From Bryopsis sp. KO-2023 (Eukaryota > Chlorophyta > Ulvophyceae > Bryopsidales > Bryopsidaceae): a stretch of 64,000 nucleotides of DNA. The notes beneath the pieces are model-generated. The model saw nothing but the letters and a program-made list of their open reading frames with translations, made no database searches and was not told where the DNA came from. Positions within the stretch are counted from its first letter, which is position 1. Every line of letters starts with the position of its first letter. The position numbers and the translations under genes were made by a program. Shown here one piece after another: positions 1-9,975 of the stretch. The stretch spans positions 6,448,001-6,512,000 of the forward strand of contig BSYQ01000004.1 of assembly GCA_030272585.1 (NCBI GenBank). The letters run 5' to 3'.

Positions 1-137
1 CTTTGCTTTTTGTCTGTTTTTTTCTTTCTTTTCGTTCCAAGTTAGGTTTGGTGTGTGTGCCTTCCCAAAAAAAAATCATAAACTTGACAGTCTTTCTGAG
101 CGTACAATTATTTTGGCCATCCTAACACCCAACATAC

Positions 138-3119
138 CAGTCTCTTCGATGGAACACTGGACCATAGGATCAGATTTCGACAGTCTTTTCAGCCCTTCCA
201 CAAGCTTGGGCAAATCGCTGGCCACCTTAGGCTCCACAGCCACGCGTACGACTGGAGACACGCTGAACTTCATAGCTTTGATCGGATGGGCAGCATCGTT
301 CTTCTCATCAGTCAGGGTGGCGTTCTTACTGATGCATTGATCCAAGCCCACCAGGGCAACGGTGTTTCCACACGGAACATCCTCCACTGCATCTTGGCGT
401 CTTCCCATGCACAGGACGGTTCGCTGGACGTTCTTGATGTACAGATCGGTTTTGGTCCCTGGTGTGTAGTTTGGTCCCATGATACGAACCTGAAAGATTA
501 GTCACCACAGAAAAATCTATGTTCAGCCTCGTGTTTCGAGGAAGAATTTGTGAATTAGAAAAAGCTTCAAAATGGAAGAAGGTCGTTCAGTTCTGGCCCA
601 GTTTTAGCTTTACATAAACTACTGTTAATGTCAGCCCACACGCCTTTGTATCGTGCATCTAAATTTAGATGTAACAAAGAAACCTCCTCCCATGCCTTCG
701 AATTATACATCTAAATTTAGATGTAAAAAAGAAAACCTCTTAATGTCACCTCACATGTTTGTATTACGGATCTACATTTAGATGTAACAATCCAAAAAAC
801 TAATAGTAAAAGAGAGCATATATAAAAAAAAAGGTCCAAGGTTCCAAGGGCAAGTTCTCCTCACCTTCTGGCCTGTGGAAATTCTTCCAGAGAACACACG
901 GCCAAACGCAAGGAACCGGCCTTTGTCATTGGCTGGAATCATCTTCGAAATGTACACCATCAGAGGGCCATCAGCATCGCACTGTCTTATCGCCGTAGCA
1001 TAACAATCATCCAGGGGTCCTTCGTACAAATTATCCACCCGGTACTTCTGCGCCTCAGCAGGAGACGGCAAATGATAGATCATCATTTCCAGCAACGCGT
1101 TCTGAGCGGGAAGCCAGGTCTGCAAGATCCTCTTCATCAAGGGCTTTCCGACCAGCTCCTTGTCTTGCGGTTTCAGAAGGGGGGTAATGCCGAGTTTGTC
1201 AGTCATCGTGAAAATCTTCTGATGGTCATCGCCCATGCATGTTGTGACCAGGGCTTTGATTGGATCGTAGATGAACTGGACAAATCTGATGCAGCAGAAA
1301 AGATATAAAAAAAAAGATATTTACCATCCATCCAAACTGTATGAAGCATTCACTCCTCCATTTTTTTCCTCAGTTTTTCCCCCCACCCAGAACTGGGTTC
1401 ACCAATGAACAAAGATCTCCTTTCTGCCGTTCCAACAGATGTTTCTTAAAGTTTAAATTATTCCCAAACAAAACAAAATCAGAAAATGGGTGAGCTGCCC
1501 CAGCCAGGTTCAAAATCCTGGCATCTTCGATTTGAAAGAAGAAAAAAAACATCACGCACCCTCGCTGACAGGTTCTGCTATCAGTCTTCCTCTTCGTCCA
1601 CTTTTTGGTGGCTGGGTCGAAAAAATTATCCCCCCACAGCCGGTCCATCATCTTGGATTCATCCACCCCAAACTTGGACGCGTACATTTTCGCAAAGGTA
1701 GTCAGAGTGAAAGCCCATCCATGGAGGCCAGCAGAGAAGGACACCGTGCCTTTGCTGGGGTGAACTTGGCAGTCTCCCATCGCTTCATCAGTGTATGTTG
1801 CGATTACGACATTGACGCTCTCTATGGCTCGGTTGAATCCGGAGTAGGCCTCCTCGCCATCCAGCATCAATTCCAAGAAACATCTGTCGAGTTTGTTGAC
1901 TGCCAGGACAGGTTTGATCCGTTCGCCCAAAGCCTGATGAAATCGTAGTCAAAACATACACAGGTCAGTGAAAAACGTCTCTAGTTTGGTTGCTTTTTTA
2001 AATCAAGGAAAGCCCTTTAGTAGAATTGACAACATCAATTGAACAACAGTTCGATGACAAAAAGCCAGCTTCGCTCGGGGGATTTGTCTCTCCTATATTT
2101 TACAAATGTTCTTCTCCATCCTTTTCTCCAGGTATGAATTATATAACATAGCAGACAAATTTTCTTCAATCCGCAATTGAACCGGTAATGTCATCATCAC
2201 CAAATATGAATACGAAAAGTAATAAGATTAGATTACATAATGTATTTTGATGGCATCACCAGATGATATGAAGAAAAAGAGTGATGACATTGGATTACAT
2301 AATCCGTCAGGGTGACTTCATCATCGCTCTTCTCCTATACCAACAGTAACAAATCGATTCACCTGTCTCAGGACAGTCTCCGTCTGAACGCAGACACCCT
2401 CCACGCAATCGACCACCACCAGAGCGCCATCAGTAATCCGCAAGGCGGCAGTGACCTCCGAGGAGAAGTCGACGTGCCCAGGAGAATCGATCAGGTTGAT
2501 CAAATAGTTGTTGCCGTCCCTTTCCTTTGTGAAACCCTTCAAGTCTGCGTCCGACATCTCGTAGTAGAGCGTGATGCCGGTGGACTTGATGGTAATGCAG
2601 CGATCGTGTTCATCCTGGCGGGTGTCCGTGAGACGCTGATCTCCCGCCTGGAAACACAACAGACGACTTGAGCGCGGAACCGCGGCTGGATTCCATTCGA
2701 AAACAGGTTCAAGATACGATAGGACACAGCACATATCGTTTCGTTTCTGCCCGCCCAGCAACAGTCCAACCTCTTCCCGCTATCTTTTTGATCACGCAAA
2801 GCAGCATTATTCCTCGTTACCCCAACGAAATACCCTGAGAACAGCTCACCGATTCCACTGAAATGATACCCGCCGCTGCAACGAGGGAGTCCGTCAGCGT
2901 CGACTTTCCTGTTCATGAACAGGAAAGTGATCACAACACCACCACCATCGATACATATCCAACACACCAAACAGCACATCCCTCGACAGCCAAACCAGAC
3001 GAAAGCCTGAACAGGAAAAGACACCCACCGTGGTCGACGTGGGCGATAACGCTCATATTTCTGATATTGTGCTTGACGTCCATCAGGGCGCGGACCTTGT
3101 CTATCGTGAACTTCACCAT
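138..3119 (-). CDS. EEF2: Translation elongation factor 2 (EF-2), 3'-truncated by window edge
   Basis: EF-2 is the GTPase that drives ribosome translocation in the cytosol. Six exons fit with closed phases: 3029-3119, 2850-2908, 2363-2647, 1560-1933, 865-1285 and 138-489. The start [14 protein letters not shown] is the standard EF-2 N-terminus. The G1 loop AHVDHGKST is split by intron 1. Switch [10 protein letters not shown]3 DSPGHVDF and G4 NKLD follow, then [20 protein letters not shown] of domain II. The last exon in view ends at IEETG, just before the IIAGAGELHLE region, so domains III (rest), IV with the diphthamide histidine, and V lie off the left edge. Bases 1-137 are the start of the next intron. 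Introns are 120, 202, 429, 274 and 375 bp; the last carries a degenerate repeat. The family call is secure. The lineage hint (green/red/cryptophyte-like wording) is impression only. Confidence 0.96.
618..794. repeat. Palindromic tandem repeat inside EF-2 intron 5
   Basis: Three copies of a palindrome related to CATCTAAATTTAGATG sit at about 657-673, 708-724 and 769-785, each followed by TAACA or TAAAA. The flanks of the first and third copies also match (TTAATGTCA..C.CAC......TTTGTAT), so this is a decayed tandem repeat rather than chance palindromes. The first two palindrome cores are perfect and the third has a substitution. It lies wholly in the intron between exons at 489 and 865. No coding or splice role is visible. 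Confidence 0.75.
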
Positions 3120-4552
3120 CTTTGTGTGGCTGCCTTCAGAGATCGGTCTTAAGCTTTTCTCAAGAGTAAGCGAAACGAGCTGAGTGTGCAGGCGAGAAAG
3201 ATCTGTGTCGACTTTCCTAACCTGAACTGAATACCACTATCGGTTACATAACGGCGAGAGAAGTAAGTGGAGAGTGTTTCAACAGGTTTGCTTAAGAAGG
3301 GTTGGGGGATGGGTGGATTGGAAACCAGCCTGTCCTTGCGACGAAGTCGCTGCGTACCTTGGATTACAAGACTTCAGCATAACCTCTTGACCAATACCTA
3401 ATGTACTAGTATGGTGGGATGCGACATATATATTCTTCCCCAGTTCCCACCCTAAATCCTCTTTCAAGGTCTCGACTATGGCTCATGGGCTCGTGGAAAC
3501 CCTTTCCCGGCATGGACGCCGTCTCGCAGCACGTGCGCACATGCTGGTGCTGGGCGAGTCGCTGGCGTTCGCTGCTGAAAAGTGTGACTCCTGCCGTTTC
3601 CACCGAAATCAGTGAGGTATGAGGTGTAGTGAGGTGCGGACACCCCACTAAACCACCAACACGAAGAAAAGAAGCAAACGGCCCGGCCGGACCTCTGTTG
3701 CGTTTTCCACTCTTGGTGATTCACCAACAGCGAACTCAATGGCATTCTGCCTATTCTTGGTTGTGTTTTCTGTTGCTATTATAGTGAGGGGCGATGGCCT
3801 TTTTTCTGTTGCATCTCCAAATACGTACAAGCGTGTGTAAATAAACCTTTGCTGCAAGAAAACAACAAAAAGTGTCGAGAGCTAAACAAACGACGTGGAA
3901 AAAGAAGCATCAAAACTCAAACCCAAGAAGCGAAAGAATGTTTGGCCTAACCAACTCGCCCACCGCAAACCCCCATGCAGACAACCTTTCACATTGTCGA
4001 TCGGAAAAGCATCCCTTTCTTCCACCCCCTTTGTCACAAAACACTGAGTGTTTTCCAATAGATCAGTGTTTTTTCTGGTTTTTTGTGGATTTCTGCCCAC
4101 CAATTCTTACCAAATGCAGTTGTGTTTTTCGGGTTCATGGCGATTCCCTTTTCCCCACAACGTTGAGACGATGGTGGAGGGAGTGCGTCGACGACTAAAG
4201 AGAAGCGTAGCGGAAGCCAGGAGCCTCAGGCTGCGGTGGGGTTGCTGTTACAACGTTTGGAAAAAAAAAACACTTTGTTTCGAACAGATGGTATCCCCCC
4301 AAGAAGCATCGCAAACCTGAAAGCTTGCATAACGACAAAAGACGTCAGAGAAACAAAACTGCCGAGGAGTGGCGCCGTGCATCTCCGTCCGAACGACAAA
4401 GGTCCATAAAACGCCCCGTGGTTTGGGGTTCCATTTTTCAAGCTCGTCTTTTTCCCTTGCGCGCGGAAGTGTGACTTGTTTTTTGGGGGAATGACGACCT
4501 TTTTCCGGCAGCCATACGTCTTGCAGGACGGTTCCATTTTCGATGATTCTCT
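3120..4552. other. Intergenic region upstream of EF-2 and of the CxxC gene
   Basis: This 1.4-kb divergent spacer separates EF-2 (minus) from the next gene (plus). The stretch 3460-3740 is richer in G+C than the surroundings and could hold the EF-2 promoter or a 5' untranslated exon. The ORFs here overlap on both strands and resemble no family. I see no RNA gene. Confidence 0.5.
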
Positions 4553-7121
4553 ATGGCGATGTTTTTTCTTAGGAAGGTTGGAGATAGAGCAAAGCGTGAG
4601 TGCGACTTATTCGTGGGCTGTTTCGGGCCCTACGCGATGCAAGCGCTCGCGGCCTCGGTCGGTTACGGTGCCACCCTGTGCGTAGCCCAGGTATGGAGTC
4701 AGGGAGGGGGGGGGCAAAATGCACGACGTAGATCGGGGCGATCTGCGAATCAAAAAAAAAAAAAAAGCGTTTTTCCATTCACTGAAAAATAAAAAATGAA
4801 AATGGCGGAAATTTCACCATACGAATCCCACTCTTTTCTCCATCATCGTTTGTTGCACGAATGTTATTCGTTTTAAAATAACACAACGGGAATTTCTTAA
4901 AAAAAAGTAAATTTTGAGCTTCCCAGCATTTTTTTTTAATACCCAACATAACTTGATACTGATATCATTTTTTTTGGGGGGGGGGGTTTGTGCTTTGGCT
5001 TGGCAAGGGGAGTGGATACTATTGTGGAATTTCTTGTGTGAGTACGGTGGCTCCGGTCGTTGGGGCGATGGGAGTGGGGGCGGCCTCTGTGGTGGCAGGC
5101 CGTTTTGCCGAAGCTTACAAACTATACCCTGAGCATGGGCCCAAAGCGTTTTTGAAATCTTGGAAAAAAGCAGACAGAACGGATATTTTGGTGGATGCGT
5201 TCGTTGGGATGGTTGCATGCAAGGTGTGTGCCTCAGTGATTTTTTGTGTTGAAGAGTTCTATTTGTGTGACTTGGTTTTGGAATAAATTCTGTTTTTTTA
5301 AGCCTGCAGTAAAATTGCAAATTGAGCAGCCGTTTCAGATCCATGATTTTTTTTGCTTACGGACATTGAAAAACTCCTGGATTTGTTCGTGGAGATGCCA
5401 CTTTTATGGGTGCATTATTTCCCAAAATAAATAAATAGTGTGTTGAAACCCAGAAATGAAAAAAAACTCTGTCTTAAAAAAAAAAAAAGAAAAACGAGAA
5501 AAAAAGAGCGATGTGTGACTGTTTTTTTCCACCCCCTCGTCAGTTGTTGGGTGGTCGTTTCAGGACGGTGATGCCGAGCGATGTGAAATTTCCGGGCGCC
5601 TTTGCGAACAAATCCATCGTGGTCAAAGGGCCGAAAGCTGGTGAATATCAGAGGAAAGAAAATCAGTTGAATTTCAAGCAGTCGGGGTGCCACCACTGTG
5701 GTAAGGCTAATTTTTCAAATTCCAATCATTTTCTGTTGGTTGTCTGTTGATCCAGGGGGAAGAGGGAAATATTCTCGAACTTTTTTCAGCAAGGATTGAA
5801 CTCATATTATCTTTGGGGGGGGTTGTTTGTACAGTGGCTGTGGTAAATTAGAGAGAATTGGCCTTAATGAACGAATATTTGCATGCAATTGACGGCTTCA
5901 ATCAGTTTTTTTAAAACCGATTTCTTAATTGGAAAATGACTTAGGGACGAGGTTTGGCAGGATCATTGCCGATCACCAACCCCCCAACAAACAATACACG
6001 GCGATGAAAAAGAGTGCGGAAGCGTTCGAAAACATGTCGGAGCGATTCGGGGCTGGAAGATATTTCAGGGCGGTACGTACAGGTAGCAATGGAAACTTTT
6101 CCATAGAAAAATTCAAAAAAATCAATCAGATTTTTATTTGGGGAGGTCAGTTTGAGGGGATGTCAGTTTGGAAATTTGAGAGGTGGTGGGTAAATGTAAG
6201 TTTCATGCAGCACATTAAATATATAGATTTTTCCTCCTGCGATAGAAGTTTGGCCATGAATATCAATATAGAATGTGAACAATGAGGAAAGATTCACGAG
6301 AAATTAGAAGTATTTTTCTACCCCCATTCCTTGTTCCTGGATGTAAACCAGGCCCGCAGCAAAAAAAGAAAAAAATCCCTTGAAATTCAGGTAATGATAT
6401 TCAGACAGGTTTATTTATTTATTGAATATTTTTTTTGGATCTGAACCTAGGTCTCTACCATTAAGCATACAATTAAACAAACATCCTGACATCATCTTAT
6501 CATTTTGTTAAAGGGATTTTTTTTTTCGTCTTTAAACAGGCTTGGGGTTTTTTGATTGAAGAATCTCTACCTTCTCAACGGCTGTTTCCTCAATGTGGAG
6601 GGTGCAGCAAAATACAAGCCAATGCAGTGCGTAACAACAAGAAAATATTAGTCATGCACTGGGGAGGATTGAGACCTTTCCACGTAGCAGGTGAACAAGA
6701 AACCAAGATTTGCCATTTGAAATAGCATGCTCTTTCTCAATTTTGAAATGGAGGTGTTTTATTTTTTGTTGTTGTTCCGATGTTTTTTCCTCCTCGTTTT
6801 CAATTGTATTGGAATTAAAATACAATTAAAAAAAAAGCAAAAAAGCGGTACATCTCAGTTTCTGTTCTGGGGATGAGTTTTTCTTCACTTTTTTTTGCCT
6901 TTGTTGATATTTTTCCAATATTTTTGAACGAGGTTTTACTTACTAGAGATTTAAAAAAAAAAAAAACTTTTACCCTGCTGATATTTCTTTTCGGAAGAAT
7001 GCTGTTTGAATAACCTTTCAAGAAAATCGATGAGTGTTACATTGACAGTCTTTTTTTGTTCTTTCTCTCAGCTGGAGTTTTGGTGGGGGCAAGATATCAC
7101 GAGGACAAAAATAGGCGATAA
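4553..7121 (+). CDS. Conserved-looking protein with two CxxC knuckles and an N-terminal membrane region
   Basis: I do not recognise this gene by name. Six exons close in phase: 4553-4677, 5043-5223, 5544-5700, 5945-6072, 6540-6690 and 7072-7121, giving 263 residues. Residues about 18-60 are small and hydrophobic (AAS, GYGATL, VAPVVGAMGVGAASVVAG) and look like one or two membrane helices. The middle holds a FPGAFANKSIVVKGP stretch. Then CHHCG (Cys151, Cys154) is followed by a GRIIADHQPPNK motif and, 62 residues on, by PQCGGCSK (Cys216, Cys219). The two CxxC pairs are spaced like a split zinc ribbon. The tail is VGARYHEDKNRR. Metal binding and membrane location are inference. The exon 1 donor is the least certain: GTGCGT at 4678 keeps phase with an acceptor at 5042, but GTATGG at 4691 is an alternative. 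An in-frame TGA just upstream supports the ATG chosen. Confidence 0.75.
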
Positions 7122-8408
7122 TGAGTCATGCCATGGATGCAACTTCTTAAAAAGAAAGAATGTTTTTTTTCTTTTTCCAGAAACGAGAGAGTGGGGGTGG
7201 AATATAGGCTAAAGAAAAATGTCTAATTTGTTTTACAATTCGAAAAAAAAAAAAGGAAGAAAACGTTAATCGCCTTTCAGACAGAAAATTCGCAGAGTTT
7301 TGGTGAGAGCGGTGTCTTTTTCTGTGGGGATTTTTTTGGTAAGAAAAAAAGGATTAAAATATATAGGAAGGTTAAGAAAGAAAGAAAAAAAGTATTTTTC
7401 TGCAACCAAGGTTTAGGATTCAAGGGGGAGGAGACCTGAGTGATTTTTTTTTTAGCACATTGAGTTAATTTTGCACGTAGGTTTGCTCGGAAAGCGGCGA
7501 GATGGGCTCTGCAACTGACTCGATTTATTTTTTTTATGTTTTTCCTTTTCTTCAAAACACAATAATTATCTTTCGGGAACAACAGAGTTGAACTTGGAAC
7601 GCTGACTGATCGACAGAACAGCTGCAGATTCGAGTCACAATATCTCAATCGATTATTATCATTTGAATTGCGCCCCTACGATCGTTCTATATAGCATTCG
7701 ATTGGAACAGATCTGTGATCACAAAGAAACTGAAGTTTGCCTGAGAGAGTGGAAAACAATATCCACTAGCTCTAGTAGTGAAAACTGGTCGCTAGGACAA
7801 TAATGTGAAGATAATAAAAAGATGAAATGGCCAAAATTAGGGGCACTTTTGGGCCAGTGAAAAAAAAAAGAAAAAATACACGGGTCCTAACCGTACAAAC
7901 AGCACAGCAGCTACCCAACTGAATTATTCCGGGCGGCATCTTCGCATGTAATTATGTTGTTGTTGTTGTTGAATTATTCCTTTCCACAGAACTTTTTTGG
8001 GAATTAAGCCATGACCTACCTCCAGAGTAGAATTATTGATGGATGGATTGGTGTCTTCCCTGAAAGCTGAAGGAGGTGACTGCTTTGAGTGCAATCATTG
8101 ATTGAAAAAACATTGTTGTCATCATTGATTGATTGATCGAACAAGGTCACTAGGTGATTTGTGGTGCTCCCAGTCCCCTCTGAGGGGGCGGCAGCATTCG
8201 TTTCACCAATGCCAGTCTCTTCGACTAAGAAACAGAGTCACATCACTCGCAGGGAATCTCAAACATCGCTTTGCTATGAAACCACAGCACCCATCCCACT
8301 ATTCCATCTTGGGCAGCTTTAAGAAACTGAAATATTTACTGACGGAAAGAATCGCTTGCTTCTCGTTCGCTGGGGTGTTTTTGCTGGTTTGTCGAAGAGA
8401 TCGTGAAA
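7122..8408. other. Intergenic region, no gene seen
   Basis: A/T-rich spacer with homopolymer runs, a short TTG microsatellite near 7963-7980, and ATTG-type repeats at about 8085-8135. The segment 8140-8400 directly upstream of the secreted-protein gene includes a short CCCCT-CTG-AGGGG hairpin near 8174 and may be promoter or 5' leader. No ORF here looks like a protein family. Confidence 0.45.
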
Positions 8409-9975
8409 ATGATGAAGTCAATGGTGCTGTGCGCGCTCGTTCTGGCTTTGGCCGTTTCTTCTGGTAATGGCAGTTGCAATTTTTGTTTCCCCTCCGTGGC
8501 TGCTGTTGCCCAGCCATTGGTGAATTCAGTCGCTCTGGAGGCTCCCCCGTTGATTTCGTGTGAACCCGGTTATTTTTGTTTTTGTTATTTCTTATTTTTC
8601 TTGATGTGGAATGAAGAATAACTAAAGGAAGGGGGTTGCTTTGCGCTTCAGCTTACGGCAGGGGTTTGGCACAAACCGATGCAACTTGCGCCGCCACCAG
8701 TTCTATCGAGATCATCGTGAAAGGGGGTTCCTGCGATGCGCAGGCCGTTGTCACTTGTCAGGTGGGAAACCACTCCAGCTCGTAACTTGTAGAGATGGCT
8801 ATCTCTACTTTCTTGGTTGCCTCAGCTGTTAAAAATCGGTGGCCATTTCTTCTGTGTTAAAGATCGATTTGGTGCTGTGTGTGTGTCCTGATCGATCCAG
8901 GCTTCCGCCACAGCGAAGAGCGAGTTCGAGAGTGCGTTCATCGAATGGTGGGCGGATGACTTCGATGGGCACGTGTGCGACTCTCAGCGTCGTGACGCCG
9001 CCGCCAGGGCTGTTGCGACCGCGATCGCCCAGGTTGCGGTCTCCGCCTTCGGCAAAATCACTTGCACTGACTACGCGGATGTGGAAGGTTGTGCATGGGG
9101 CGTGGGTAAGGCTGACGCCTGGGCGATCGCCACCGCAGAGGCGCTCGCCGTCGCCATGGTGGATTTCGGTCAGGGTAGATCCTTTTGTGAGGCAGACGTC
9201 ACCGCTCTCGCAGCCTCTGTGGTGGACGTTACCGGAAAAGCCCAAGCTGATGCTTGCGTCAAAGGGGGTGAAATCAGTAACGTCGATTTCGAATCCATCT
9301 TCGTGAAAGGCATTCAAAAGAGCGTTGCGGAAGCGTTCGCCTCGGCGACGGCTTCGTTTTGTAACACCGGAGACGGTGTCTTCGCTGAGAGCAAGTGCAA
9401 AGGGCAAGGATCCAGCCTTGGTGAGGGCGGCGTGACAATTATCGGAGATGGGGAAGGCAAAGGAAAGGCCGCCAAGGTTCCGACTTGCTCAGGAGAAGTT
9501 GAGGCGAAATGCTGCGTTGGGGACTTTAATGCTTCGATTTGCTTGTGCCGAGGGTGGGTGATTTCTTTAAAGTTTTTTGGATCGAAGCAAAACTAGCAAG
9601 AGGAAGAATATTTGGAAGTGAAAATATATTGGTTAAAAAAAAACCATGTTCTTTGTTTTCTTTGTTTAATTGTTGCCCCGCGCGACTGTGGGCTCCAGCA
9701 CAGCATGCACTGCTTTATTTAAATACTGAAGAAAAAGCAAAAGATCTCTGTATTTACATTAATTATTATTCACCAGGAAGATCTGTTTAACTCGTGGAAA
9801 TGCTCAGTTTCCACCTCGGCTGTTCTGTTCTGTTCTGTTTTGTTTTTAATCCAGTATTGGTTTGTTCACATTTTGCAGGGATGGTTGCCCCTGGGAGAGG
9901 ACCAGCGATTTCACTTCCAATGCTGCAAGAACATGGGCTGCCCGTCGAGGAGGAATGAAGTGCTTCTGTAAATAG
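8409..9975 (+). CDS. Secreted alanine- and cysteine-rich protein
   Basis: Unrecognised family. Four exons close in phase: 8409-8463, 8652-8761, 8901-9553 and 9879-9975, coding 304 residues. The first exon encodes almost exactly a signal peptide (MMKSMVLCALVLALAVSS), so the protein should enter the secretory pathway. The mature part is built of alternating small residues (ATAIAQVAVSAFG, ATAEALAVAMVDF, VAEAFASATASF) with regularly spaced cysteines, each stretch ending near a Cys. This pattern suggests repeated short helices or strands tied by disulfides. A Gly/Lys-rich linker (GDGEGKGKAAK) precedes a Cys-dense tail: CSGEVEAKCC, ICLC, DGC, CFC. The last exon frame was chosen because it alone continues the Ala/Cys pattern. 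A cell-wall or extracellular-matrix role is plausible but unproven. An in-frame GTG codon two codons upstream is not needed; the ATG at 8409 is followed by a good signal sequence. Confidence 0.8.
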
